Shown: piece after piece, positions 17,001-25,491 of the stretch
How the letters are laid out: the number at the start of each line of letters is the position of its first letter
How positions within the stretch are numbered: the first letter of the stretch is position 1
Origin: Miltoncostaea sp050249835
GTDB lineage: Bacteria > Actinomycetota > Thermoleophilia > Miltoncostaeales > Miltoncostaeaceae
Direction of reading: 5' to 3'
NCBI GenBank assembly: GCA_050249835.1
Contig: JBFWPT010000025.1
Location: 1-53,502 of the forward strand
Length of the DNA: 53,502 bases
Program-made: the position numbers and the translations under genes
The notes under the pieces: model-generated
The model's input: only the letters and a program-made list of their open reading frames with translations
Told to the model about the DNA's origin: nothing
Databases searched by the model: none

Positions 17001-20000
17001 CGGTCGCGACGGCCGGGTCGCCGGCCGGCAGCGCGCCGGAGCGCAGCAGGTCGTCCGGCCGGCCGTCGGGGACGAGCGGCGTGGGCCGGGCGTCGGCGAC
17101 CGAGGCCAGGGCGTCCGCCACCTCCGGGCGCCCGCGCTCGCGGGCGCGGGCCGCCAGCACCCGCGCCGCGGCGGCCACCTGCGCGCGCCCGCCGTGGAGC
17201 GCCAGGCGATCGGCCTCCGCCCGCATGACAGCGCCCTCCACCCGCCCGGCGAGCGCGTCGTGGTACAGGGTGACCAGGTCCCAGCGCGCCGCGGCCCAGG
17301 CCCCGGCCAGGCGGACGTGGCGGCGGGCGTCGAACAGCGGCGCCACGGCGCGGGCGCGCTCGCGGCCGAGCTCGGCGTCGAGAAGGGCGAGCCGCTCCGC
17401 CTCGGGGTCCGGGCCGGGATCCGGCGCGCCCCGGTCCACCTCGGGCTCCAGCGCCGGGGCGGCCACGGCGGCCGGCGCAACCGCCGGCGACGGCCCCGCC
17501 GGGGCGAGGCTGATGCCGAGGTCCGCGGCCGTCGCGGCCACGGCGCGGTCGACCGTCTCCCGGGCGTCGGCCGCCGTGCGCGGCGCCTCGCCGGCGAGTG
17601 TCCCCAGGTCGCCCCCGCGGGCCGACGGCCCGGGGCGGGTCGCGAGGGCGAGCCCGGCCATCACGTGCTCCACCAGACCGGGGCCGAGCCCCCACGCGGA
17701 GGCGGCGTGCCCGCGCGCCTGGGCCGGCGTCAGGCCGGAGCCGCCGAGGGCGCGGGTGAGCGCCCCCGCGATCGCGTCGGACAGGTACGGCCCCGGGTAG
17801 CGGTAGGCCGCGCCGCGCTCGCGCAGCGTCCCCACCAGGTCACCGATCGTCCCGCTCTGCGCCCCCTCCCCGCCCGAGAGCCCGAACTCGCGGCCCAGGT
17901 CGATGAGCACCTGGTTGCGCCGCGACGAGACGCCCTGGAAGAGGTCGTCGATCGTCTCCGACTCGTCGAGCTGGTCCGGCCGCACCCGGGCCTGCAGCGC
18001 GAGCACCAGGCGCAGGGCGTCGCCGGCGTCCACCGGGCGGTCGGCCACCGCGGCGGGGGCGGCGGCCACGGCGACGGCGGCCGGCACCGGGACGACGGGC
18101 GCCGGGGCCGCGGGCGCCTCGTCCTCGGGCGGCGGCAGGGACTCGTCAGCGTCCAGCACGCGGTCGCGGTCGGCCTCGGCGTGGAGCACCTCGGGCGCGG
18201 GACCGGCGGCGGAGGCCGCGGCCAGGGCCCCCCGGGCGAGGTCGGTCAGCACGGGCGCGTGCGCGGGGCCCACCTCGATCACCCGGCGCGCGCCCAGGCC
18301 GCCGGCCGCCCGCGGGGCGACGATCGCGCGCCACGTGTCGGTCCAGAGCACGGGCGAGGCGATCTGTCGCGCCAGCAGGGCGACCAGGAGGGACCGGGCG
18401 CGGTCGTCCGGGTCGTCGCCCAGCGGCCCGAGGGCGGAGCCGGCCCGGGCGCGGACCTCCTCGGCGAACGCGTCGTCGAGCGCGAACGGGCGGCCCACCA
18501 GGTTCGGCACCCACCGGCCCACCAGCAGGCCGTGGTCGACCGGCCCGACGAGCCGGGCGACCGCCGTGCGGTACCCGGCGACGGCGGGCTCCAGCACCGA
18601 CGAGTGGAACGGCACGTCGATGCCGCGCAGCTCGCGCACGGCCGGCCGCCCGCCGCGCGGGCGCAGCCGGGCGGCCAGGGCGGCGATGCCGCGGGCGGTC
18701 CCGGCGACGGCGTACTGGCGCCCGGTCGCGTTGCGGTTGACCACCTCCAGCGGCTCGCCCAGCTCGGCCGCGAGCGCGGCGACGGCCGCCTCCATGCCCG
18801 CGGCGTCGGTGCCGGCAGCGGACGGGTCGACCACGGCCAGGCGGTAGGGCGACGCCCCCTGTGCGTCGCGCGGCACCCGGTCCTGCATCGCGCGGCCGCG
18901 CAGGTTCACCAGCTCCACCGCGTCGGCGAGCCCGATCACGCGGAGCGCCAAGAGCGCGGACACCTCGCCGACCGAGTGGCCTGCGGCCGCGTCCGGCACG
19001 CCCAGGACGCCGGCCTCCCGCAGCTCGGCGAGCAACGCGGAGGCGTGGGCGATGAGCGCCGGCTGGGTGACCTCCGTGCGGTAGAGCACCCCGGCCGGGT
19101 GGGCGAGCACCTCGCCGCCGCTCGTGCGCAGGACCGGCGGGTTGTGCTCCACGGCCTCGATCAGCGAGAAGCCCAGCCGCTCGCGCGCCGCGGCGTCGGC
19201 CTCGTCCCAGGCGGCCCGGGCGGCGCGGGAGCGGCCGCGGCCGTCGGCCCCGAGGCCCGGGCGCTGGACGCCCTGACCCGGGAACACGAGCACGGTGCGC
19301 GGCGGGGCGATCTCGGCGCGGGCCGTCGCCACCACGGCGTCGCCGGCCCGCACCCGCACGTCCACCACCCGGCGGCCCTCGCGCACCCCGGCGCGCTCGG
19401 CCTCCAGGTCCAGCGGGGCCCCCAGGGGGACCGGCGCCGTGAAGCGAACGCTCCAGTCGCGGATCGCCGAGGGGTCGCCGTCGCACAGGCGGTCGGCCAC
19501 CAGCGCGCCGGCGCGGGCGGCGGTCCACGCCCCGTGGGCGATCGGGGCCTCCAGGCCGGCCAGCCGCGCGACGAGCACCGAGCGGTGCAGGGGGTTGTGA
19601 TCGCCGCCGACGCGGGCGAACGGGGCCATCGACACCGGGGCGGCGTCCTCGTCGCGCGCGAGCTCCCGGCGGGGCCGGGGCGCGACGGGGGCCGGCGGCC
19701 CGGCGGCCAGGTCGAGCGCCGCGAGCACGGGGTGCTCGGCGTGGTCGCCCGTGGCGTCGAGATGGATCGTCGCGACGGCCGCGCCCCCGGCGGCGATCGT
19801 GCCCGCCGCGCGCCAGCGCGCCGCGCCGCCCCGCGGGCGCTCCATCGTCACCTCGGCGTGGACGCGCAGCGGGCCGCCGTCCGGCACCTCCCCGTCGCGG
19901 CGCACCCAGGGCTGCTCCAGCAGCAGGGCCCGCTCGGCCGGGCCGGGCGCGATCGTGCGGTCGACCACCCGGCGCAGGCTGCGTTCGGCGGCCGTCACCC

Positions 20001-23000
20001 CGTCGGCGCCGAGGATCATGAGCTCGGCCTCGAGGGTCGCGACCACGCCCCGGGGCCCGGCCACGACCGCCTCGCAGGTCATCCGCGTCGGGGCGTCCCC
20101 CGGGTCGTCCAGCGCGGCCAGGTGGGCGCGGGCCTCCCCGGTCTCGCCCGGGCGCGGCGGCCAGGCGGGCCCCGGGGTCACGCGGTGGCGGCTGTGCACC
20201 AGCTCCGGGAGGCGGTACGCCACCTCGGGCACCCCGAGCAGCCCGGCGACGGCCGGCCACGCGAGGCTGAGCGCCAGGTCGAGCGGCACGCCCGCGTGCT
20301 CGGCCCCGGTCGCCGCCCGGTACCCCGCCACCATCGCGGGGTCGAGGGCCCATGGGGCGGCGACGCCGGCCGCCGGGTCGGTCACCTCCAGGGGGGCGCC
20401 GCCGGTGAGCGCGCGGCGGGCGAACGCGCCCTGGGCCTCGCCGCCCTCCACCTCGGCGAACGCGCCCGATCCGCCCTCGATCGGCCGGCCCCGGATGACG
20501 AAGCGCTCGGCCGGAGGGTCGAGGGACGCGACCCACGCGGTCACCACCACGTCGCGCCCGTCGGCCTCCACCACCACCCGCTCCTGGGCCGACCCGCGGG
20601 GCACGGAGGTGAGGTGGATGAGCCGGCCGGTGTCGTCCACGGCCGCGTCCACCTCGTCGCCGGGCAGCACCAGGCGCCAGAGCGGGTTGGGGCGGGTGCG
20701 CGGCCCGTCGGCGTGCATCTCGACCACCGACGCCGACGCGCAGAGGGCGGCCACCGGGCCGTGGCGGCCCGCGACGGCGGAGGCGAGCGGCTCGGGCACC
20801 GGGCCGGGGTCGGCCAGGCGGTCGCGCTCGGCCACGGGGGCCCCCGCGGACGCCAGGCGGTCGATCGCCGCGGCCTCGAAGCGGCGCAGCAGGTCGGCCA
20901 CCGGCTCGTCGGCCTGCGCGATGCCGCCCACCGAGGCGGGGCCGGAGATGATGAAGACCCCGTCGGCGTCCAGGCGGTCGTCCTGGGCCTGCCAGAGGCC
21001 GTCGGCCATGAACCAGCGCCGCACCTCGGCGTCGAGCACCGGCACGAACGGCACCGGCTTGCCCGGCCCGTCGAAGACCTCCAGGGCGTGCTGGGCGTCG
21101 GCCGGGTGCAGCAGCGTCGTGGCGGCGGCGGGCAGGGCCGCGGCGAACGCCGCGAGGGCGGCGGCCGGGTCGTCCAGGTCGGCGGGGGCCGCGACCGGGG
21201 CGCTCACCGGGCCCTCGTCCTCGGGGGCCAGGCGCGCGGCGGCGCGGTGGTACAGCGCCAGGGCCCGGTCGCGCCAGGAGGGATGGCCCCAGGCGCCGTC
21301 GTCGCCGGGCAGGTGGCGGCCGATGGCGAGCAGCGCGGTCACCCGCTCCAGCAGCCCCAGGTAGGTCATCTCCTCCAGGTCGCCGATGTACGGCTTCGCG
21401 GTGCGCGCCAGGGCGGCCACGATCTCCTCGCGGCGGGCGGCGACCGCGGCGGCGTCGCCGGCGACCTCCTCCAGCAGGTGGCCGGCGCGCGAAGCGGAGT
21501 TGTCGATGAGGTGGATGTCGGCGTTGAGGTTGCTGCGCGCCGACGTCACGCCGCCCGCCACGCCCCGGCGCAGCACCCAGTCGGGGCTCCCGGACGACGC
21601 GACCAGCGCGCGCTTCACCTGGGGCGAGGCCGTCGCCTCGCGGCAGGCCATCGCCGCGGTGCCCACGAGCACGGCGTCCACCGGCATCGCCATCTCGCCG
21701 TGCGGCAGCGACCAGGCCCCCGTGAGGAGGTCGGCCGCGCGCTCGGGGTCCCCCACCCCGCCGCCGACGCACAGGACGACGTTCGCCCGGCGCCGCACGT
21801 CCGCGTAGGCGCCCAGCAGCAGCTCGTCCAGGTCCTCCCAGGAGTGGTGGCCGCCGGAGCGCCCGCCCTCCAGGTGCATCGTGATCGTGCGGTGGGGCGC
21901 GGCGTCGGCGATCGCCAGCACCCGGCGCACCTGGTCGGGGGTGCCCGGCTTGAAGGTCACGAGCGGCATGCCGTGGGCGTGCAGCCGCTCCACGATCGCC
22001 AGGGCCTCGTCGACCTCGGGGACGCCCGCCGACACCGTGAGGCCGCAGAACGGGGCGCCCCGGCGGCGGGCGCGGGTGAGCAGCCGGTCGTCCTCCCAGT
22101 GCAGCGACCAGAGGTGGCGGTCGAGGAGGAGGGTGTTGAAGACGGCCTCGCGCCCGGGCTCCAGCAGCCCGGTCAGCTCGCGCACGCGCCGGTCGAAGGT
22201 GGCCCGGTCCGGCTGGCCGCCGCCCGCCAGCTCGGCCGTGTAGCCGGCGTTCGCCGCCGCGGCCACGATGCCGGCGTCGGAGGTGGTGGGCGTCATGCCG
22301 GCGAGGATCACCGGGGGGCGGCCGATCATCCGCGTATAACGGCCGTCGAGGTGCAGGCCGGCGGGGGTCCGCACCAGCCCCGGCGCGGCGTCGGCGTACC
22401 GCACGTCGGGCCCCGTGGGCGCGGCCCCCGGCACGCCCAGCACCCGGCGCCCCTCCGGCGAGGCCAGGCCCAGCGCGCGGGCGCCGGAGCCGTGCAGCCC
22501 CTCGGCGGTCATGCGGGCGACGGCCGTGCCGGGGCCGACGTCGAGCACCCAGTCGGCGCCGCGCCCGGCGAGGTCCCGGACCACGAGGTCCCAGCGGACC
22601 GGCGCGAGGAACTGGCCGTGGGTGACCGTGGCGGTCAGGTCGGCGGCGTCGCGCAGGTCGGAGCCATCGGCGGCGTCGATCACCGGCATCCGGAGAGCGG
22701 CCGCGGGCGGCAGGCCGGACCCGGTGACCGCCCACTCCGCGAACCGGGCGTGGGCCGCCGCCATGTGGGGCGTGTGGAAGGGCACGTCGACCGGCAGCGG
22801 GGTCCAGTCGGCGCGCAGCGGGGCGCCGCCGCGCTCGCCGCGGCGGCGGGCCTCCTCCTCCGCCTGCGCCCTGGCCTCGAGCCGCGCGCGGAGCACCGCG
22901 AGGCCCGTGGCGGGCCCGCCGACCACGACCCGCGCGGGGCCGTTGACCAGCGCGACGGACACGCGCGCGGCCGGGTCGAGCCCCGCGTTGACCTCGGCCA

Positions 23001-23619
23001 CGATCGGCTCCAGGCGGCGCAGGCGCACGCCCGTCACCACGGCCATGCACGTCCCGTCGCCGTCGGCGGCCCGCTCGACCCGCGCGGCGGCCATGTGGAC
23101 CCCCTGCGCCCAGGCGTGGCGCAGGTGGCGCGCCAGGAGGTCGTCGTCGACCTCCCCGTCGGGGGCCTCGGCCAGCATCAGGGCGGCCAGCAGCCCCTGG
23201 GAGTGCCCGGCCGCGGCCACCACGCTGCCGCCGCGCACCGCGTCGCCCAGCCCCTCGTCCCACAGCGCGCGCCAGAGCAGTGCCTGCGAGAGCAGGATGA
23301 GCGGGTACGAGACGCCGGCGCCGCGCAGGTAGGCGGCGGGCGGCGCGCCGTCCGGGTCGTCGATCCAGGCCGCCACGTCCAGGCCGTGGCGGAAGAGGCC
23401 GCTCGCCTGCCCCAGCGGGGAGGCGGCGGCCTCGGACAGCACGTCCCCCGCCAGCCGCGCGCCGTCGCGCAGGCCGGGGGTCCGGGCCACCAGGGTCGCG
23501 AGCTCCTCGAGGGGGTCCGCGCCCTGGCCGGCGAACGTCACGGCCGCGCGCACCTCACCGGCCGCGAGCCGCTCGGCGAGCGAGCGTGCCCCGGCGGCGG
23601 CGGTGCGCGCGTCGGTCAT
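14053..23619 (-). CDS. fas: Type I fatty acid synthase, single-chain FAS-I
   Basis: 3188 residues, close to the mycobacterial enzyme (about 3070). Domains follow the fungal beta-then-alpha order: acyltransferase with GHSQG (about residue 138); FMN enoyl reductase around 435 (ILAGMTPTTSDAGIV); MaoC-like dehydratase with HNPLHRSVL near 1340; malonyl/palmitoyl transferase with GHSVG near 1550; a Pro/Ala linker; ACP with GVSSRRNQ near 1895, the likely phosphopantetheine serine; ketoreductase starting VTGAGPGS near 2230; ketosynthase with Cys in AACATAAVS (about 2837) and His in SKHDTS and TGHSKGG. No PPT domain is present; AcpS is downstream. All active-site residues checked are there, so it should make C16-C24 acyl-CoAs de novo. 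Its ATG overlaps the stop of a secreted protein (ATGA), an odd partner. Confidence 0.95.
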   Translation of the reverse strand: MTDARTAAAGARSLAERLAAGEVRAAVTFAGQGADPLEELATLVARTPGLRDGARLAGDVLSEAAASPLGQASGLFRHGLDVAAWIDDPDGAPPAAYLRGAGVSYPLILLSQALLWRALWDEGLGDAVRGGSVVAAAGHSQGLLAALMLAEAPDGEVDDDLLARHLRHAWAQGVHMAAARVERAADGDGTCMAVVTGVRLRRLEPIVAEVNAGLDPAARVSVALVNGPARVVVGGPATGLAVLRARLEARAQAEEEARRRGERGGAPLRADWTPLPVDVPFHTPHMAAAHARFAEWAVTGSGLPPAAALRMPVIDAADGSDLRDAADLTATVTHGQFLAPVRWDLVVRDLAGRGADWVLDVGPGTAVARMTAEGLHGSGARALGLASPEGRRVLGVPGAAPTGPDVRYADAAPGLVRTPAGLHLDGRYTRMIGRPPVILAGMTPTTSDAGIVAAAANAGYTAELAGGGQPDRATFDRRVRELTGLLEPGREAVFNTLLLDRHLWSLHWEDDRLLTRARRRGAPFCGLTVSAGVPEVDEALAIVERLHAHGMPLVTFKPGTPDQVRRVLAIADAAPHRTITMHLEGGRSGGHHSWEDLDELLLGAYADVRRRANVVLCVGGGVGDPERAADLLTGAWSLPHGEMAMPVDAVLVGTAAMACREATASPQVKRALVASSGSPDWVLRRGVAGGVTSARSNLNADIHLIDNSASRAGHLLEEVAGDAAAVAARREEIVAALARTAKPYIGDLEEMTYLGLLERVTALLAIGRHLPGDDGAWGHPSWRDRALALYHRAAARLAPEDEGPVSAPVAAPADLDDPAAALAAFAAALPAAATTLLHPADAQHALEVFDGPGKPVPFVPVLDAEVRRWFMADGLWQAQDDRLDADGVFIISGPASVGGIAQADEPVADLLRRFEAAAIDRLASAGAPVAERDRLADPGPVPEPLASAVAGRHGPVAALCASASVVEMHADGPRTRPNPLWRLVLPGDEVDAAVDDTGRLIHLTSVPRGSAQERVVVEADGRDVVVTAWVASLDPPAERFVIRGRPIEGGSGAFAEVEGGEAQGAFARRALTGGAPLEVTDPAAGVAAPWALDPAMVAGYRAATGAEHAGVPLDLALSLAWPAVAGLLGVPEVAYRLPELVHSRHRVTPGPAWPPRPGETGEARAHLAALDDPGDAPTRMTCEAVVAGPRGVVATLEAELMILGADGVTAAERSLRRVVDRTIAPGPAERALLLEQPWVRRDGEVPDGGPLRVHAEVTMERPRGGAARWRAAGTIAAGGAAVATIHLDATGDHAEHPVLAALDLAAGPPAPVAPRPRRELARDEDAAPVSMAPFARVGGDHNPLHRSVLVARLAGLEAPIAHGAWTAARAGALVADRLCDGDPSAIRDWSVRFTAPVPLGAPLDLEAERAGVREGRRVVDVRVRAGDAVVATARAEIAPPRTVLVFPGQGVQRPGLGADGRGRSRAARAAWDEADAAARERLGFSLIEAVEHNPPVLRTSGGEVLAHPAGVLYRTEVTQPALIAHASALLAELREAGVLGVPDAAAGHSVGEVSALLALRVIGLADAVELVNLRGRAMQDRVPRDAQGASPYRLAVVDPSAAGTDAAGMEAAVAALAAELGEPLEVVNRNATGRQYAVAGTARGIAALAARLRPRGGRPAVRELRGIDVPFHSSVLEPAVAGYRTAVARLVGPVDHGLLVGRWVPNLVGRPFALDDAFAEEVRARAGSALGPLGDDPDDRARSLLVALLARQIASPVLWTDTWRAIVAPRAAGGLGARRVIEVGPAHAPVLTDLARGALAAASAAGPAPEVLHAEADRDRVLDADESLPPPEDEAPAAPAPVVPVPAAVAVAAAPAAVADRPVDAGDALRLVLALQARVRPDQLDESETIDDLFQGVSSRRNQVLIDLGREFGLSGGEGAQSGTIGDLVGTLRERGAAYRYPGPYLSDAIAGALTRALGGSGLTPAQARGHAASAWGLGPGLVEHVMAGLALATRPGPSARGGDLGTLAGEAPRTAADARETVDRAVAATAADLGISLAPAGPSPAVAPAAVAAPALEPEVDRGAPDPGPDPEAERLALLDAELGRERARAVAPLFDARRHVRLAGAWAAARWDLVTLYHDALAGRVEGAVMRAEADRLALHGGRAQVAAAARVLAARARERGRPEVADALASVADARPTPLVPDGRPDDLLRSGALPAGDPAVATALGAALAASLRAAPDLRGEVALVTGAGPGSIGEALVARLLRAGARVVVTTTSDAPERRRRYRDLYRTSAAPGAELHLLRANMASFGDIDALCDWLAAPPAPEGRPDLATAPLVPTILAPFAAIPSTGRLAEAGPAFEESLRLQVVGVERLVGRVAALADSRDPVAVLVPLSANRGAFGDDGAYGESKAALEALAGRWVSEPAWGARTVLLMPRIGWVRGTGLMAAADPVADAVEESLGVRTFTAGEMAWVLEGLLHPGVRARGRVAPVRIDATGGLDDVRDLRAAIEPAAARVRSQEAVRARRGALDAALAARTAAGDGPAPPVEALPGPGTDAAPAVDGAGRPHDLDPADMVVIVGTGELGPGGTGRTRWELEAGAPLSAGAVAELAVLCGLVRFEVDGYRGRWVDAADGSEVPEAGLAARYRDAVRDRLGVRPLEDDGVVDAAGLHVLAPAVLEEELVVEVGSREEALAHVAADPGHAEARLGEDGRWLVLRRPGATVRVPRTDAHTRRVAGQIPRGLDVTRMGVPAELVASADRMATVNMASTVEAFQDAGLTPEELMGAVHPALVANTQGAGMGGMASLRRLLLDRLLDDERSPDRLQESLGNVVAAHVVQSFVGSYGSMVHPVAACATAAVSLEEAHDRIRSGKALAVLAGGYDDLTPEGLAGFGDMRASADADEIAAMGLAPHEASRANDERRAGFVEAQGGGALLLVRGDVALELGLPVRGVLAYAGSFGDGVHRSIPASGMGLLAAATGGGDSPLARGLARIGLDADDIGVVSKHDTSTAMNDPNEADLHERIQDALGRTPGNPLLVVSQKTVTGHSKGGAAAWQVDGVLRIMETGLVPGNANLDSPDPALRDGVHLTLGDRPIALAPGEPVRCALVASLGFGHVSALLAVAHPGAFLAAVPEGRRDDYLRRAGARRAAGAQRRLRAQVGRPEPALRTDRRLGGGDPAAEREREAAMLLDPDARLRDGVYRTEP

Positions 23620-25403
23620 CGCAGTGCCCGGGGGACGGCCACGACCCGGAACCTACCGCTGGCCGCCGTCGCGCGCGACGTCGGCAGGATCCGCAGGCGC
23701 ACCTGCATGCGGGCGGTCCGCTTGATGCCCGTGGCGCCGGCCTTCGTCGTGCGCTTCAGGGTCACGCGGCGGTCGATGCGGCCGGTGCGCGGCACGCGGA
23801 CCTTCGCCAACGGGAGCACGCGGCGTCCCACCTTGCGCTCGATCACCACGATGCGGCCCGCCCGGGCGCGCGGCAGGGTGGCGCGGACGCGCAGCACGGC
23901 CTTCCTCCCCGAGCGCAGGATCCGCAGGGCGGGACGCGGCGGGGCGGCGGTGCGCGCCTTGGGGGCGGGCGCCTGCACGACCGGGGCGGGCGGGGCCGGC
24001 GCGGCGGGGGCCGGCGGCGCGGGCGTCGCGGGCGGGAGCGGCGAGTCGAGCGCCGCGACGGCGAACGGCGCCAGCGGGTACGCGGCGATGGCGAACCGGC
24101 CCGCGTCGCCGCCGGCCTGGTTGCCGAGCGGGCTGTACGCGATGCCGCCGTTCTGCACCGTGACATCCCCGCTCACGCAGTCGAGCGCGATGCGCACCGG
24201 GGCGCCCCCGGACGGGGTCACGGTGGTCCAGAGGTGGACGGCGCCGTACGGGGTCACGGTGCCCGTGCCCTCCACGGAGATCGCCCCCAGGGATCCGGGC
24301 GGGGCGACGCCGATGCGCATCGGAGCGCTGCCGGACGGGGTCCAGGTGGTCGCCGCGAGCGGGATCGTGCCCGCGAGGTCGGCGCCGTTGACGCCGCCGA
24401 CGGAGATCGACCCGCCGCTCACCTGCAGCGCGACGGACGAGGGCGTCTCGCCGGTCGCCACCTGGCGCGTCTCCACGGTGCCGGAGCCGTCGAGCGCCGC
24501 GGTCGCGGCGATGCGCGCCGCGGACGAGCCCGTCGGCAGGTCGCCGGCGTCGCGCAGGTCCTCCAGCCAGTCGTTGGGGATCGCGTAGGACAGGACCGGG
24601 TTCAGGGTGCGCGAGCCGGAGGCGCCACCCGGCACCGGCAGGCGGTGGATACGCACGTCGACGGGCGACGCGTTGGTGGAACCCGGGCGCCGCGCGATGC
24701 AGGTGAAGGCCGGGACGTCGACCGTGTCGATCGGGTCCGGCACGAGGTTCGAGTGGCTGGCGCCGTCGGCGATGAAGCCGCCCGGTAGGCAGTCGAGCCC
24801 CAGGATGGCGGCGCCGAGGCGGGCCTGGATGTAGACGCTGCCGACGGGGACGACGGTGGAGCCGCCGGGGCTCGCGGGCAGGGGCGGCAGGGAGCCCGCG
24901 AGCGCCTGCCGGAAGGTGATCTCGCCGCCCCGCGCGGTCCAGGTGGAGTCGGGCAGGTCGGGGATGTCATAGACCATGGGCGCCGGCTGGGGGCGGCCCT
25001 GGCCGTCGACCGTCACGGTGGTGTGCGCGATGGCATCGACCTCGAAGACGCGCACGCCTTCCTGCGTGTTCGCGCCCTCGACGGCGATCCAGACGGTCGC
25101 GGGGATCTCGTTGTAGCCCTCCCGCAGCAGCCCGAAGCGGTAGCCGTACTCGGCCATCCAGGTGGGCAGGGTCGCGCCGACGCCGAGGCCCTGCAGGCTG
25201 ACCGTGTCCCCCCGTTCCGCGGAGCCCGCGGCGACCGAGCCGGTGAGGCTGATCGGGATGTCCCGCCAGTAGGTGTCGTACGAGTACTGGCAGGCGTTCG
25301 GGGTGACGACGGTGGCGGCGGAGGCCGGCCCGGCGAGGGCCCCTCCGGCGACGACGGCGGCGACGGCGACGGCGCCCGCCCACGTCCTGCGGCGGTTGCT
25401 CAC
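23616..25403 (-). CDS. Secreted Cys-paired repeat protein (two repeats), coupled to FAS-I
   Basis: 595 residues from the GTG at 25403 with AGGAG nine bases before it. A signal peptide covers about 1-29 (ending GPASA). Repeat 1 (Cys about 36 to Cys 205) has YWRDIPISLTG, IPATVWIAVEGANTQE and LGLDCLPGG. Repeat 2 (Cys 235 to Cys 408) begins FTCIARRPG and ends IALDCVSGD. A GRFAIAAYPLAPFAV segment follows, then a Pro/Ala linker (about 440-485) that may cross the cell wall, and a basic C-terminal module with VRVPRTGRIDRRVTLK. It shares the repeat, the GRY/FAI segment and the C-terminal module with 25492-27606, and the repeat with 848-1921. No sortase signal or membrane anchor is seen. The stop overlaps the FAS-I start codon, so translation is coupled. 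Function unknown; iron-related by association only. Confidence 0.72.
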   Translation of the reverse strand: MSNRRRTWAGAVAVAAVVAGGALAGPASAATVVTPNACQYSYDTYWRDIPISLTGSVAAGSAERGDTVSLQGLGVGATLPTWMAEYGYRFGLLREGYNEIPATVWIAVEGANTQEGVRVFEVDAIAHTTVTVDGQGRPQPAPMVYDIPDLPDSTWTARGGEITFRQALAGSLPPLPASPGGSTVVPVGSVYIQARLGAAILGLDCLPGGFIADGASHSNLVPDPIDTVDVPAFTCIARRPGSTNASPVDVRIHRLPVPGGASGSRTLNPVLSYAIPNDWLEDLRDAGDLPTGSSAARIAATAALDGSGTVETRQVATGETPSSVALQVSGGSISVGGVNGADLAGTIPLAATTWTPSGSAPMRIGVAPPGSLGAISVEGTGTVTPYGAVHLWTTVTPSGGAPVRIALDCVSGDVTVQNGGIAYSPLGNQAGGDAGRFAIAAYPLAPFAVAALDSPLPPATPAPPAPAAPAPPAPVVQAPAPKARTAAPPRPALRILRSGRKAVLRVRATLPRARAGRIVVIERKVGRRVLPLAKVRVPRTGRIDRRVTLKRTTKAGATGIKRTARMQVRLRILPTSRATAASGRFRVVAVPRALR

Positions 25404-25443
25404 GGGTGGTGCTCCTGCGGTCGTGGTGGGACGGGGTGCCGCA

Positions 25444-25476
25444 CCGGCCCGGGACGCGCGGGGCGTCCCGGGCCGG
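25444..25476 (-). terminator. Perfect 14-bp stem hairpin between the two secreted-protein genes
   Basis: Arms CCGGCCCGGGACGC and GCGTCCCGGGCCGG are exactly complementary around a 5-base loop (GCGGG). It lies 15 bp past the stop of 25492-27606 and before the ribosome site of the next gene. No T run follows, so it could be a terminator or attenuator setting the level of the FAS transcript relative to the upstream gene. Confidence 0.6.
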
Positions 25477-25491
25477 GGGCGGTGAGCGGTG

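Noticed and set aside
24000..24060. Pro/Ala-coding repeats as a possible tandem-repeat locus
   Set aside because: They encode the linker of the secreted protein and are irregular; ordinary low-complexity coding sequence.
14299..24588. Very long plus-strand frame opposite FAS-I (over 3400 codons)
   Set aside because: Its text is repetitive His/Arg/Gly/Ala, typical of an antisense frame in high-G+C DNA, and FAS-I domains on the other strand are certain.
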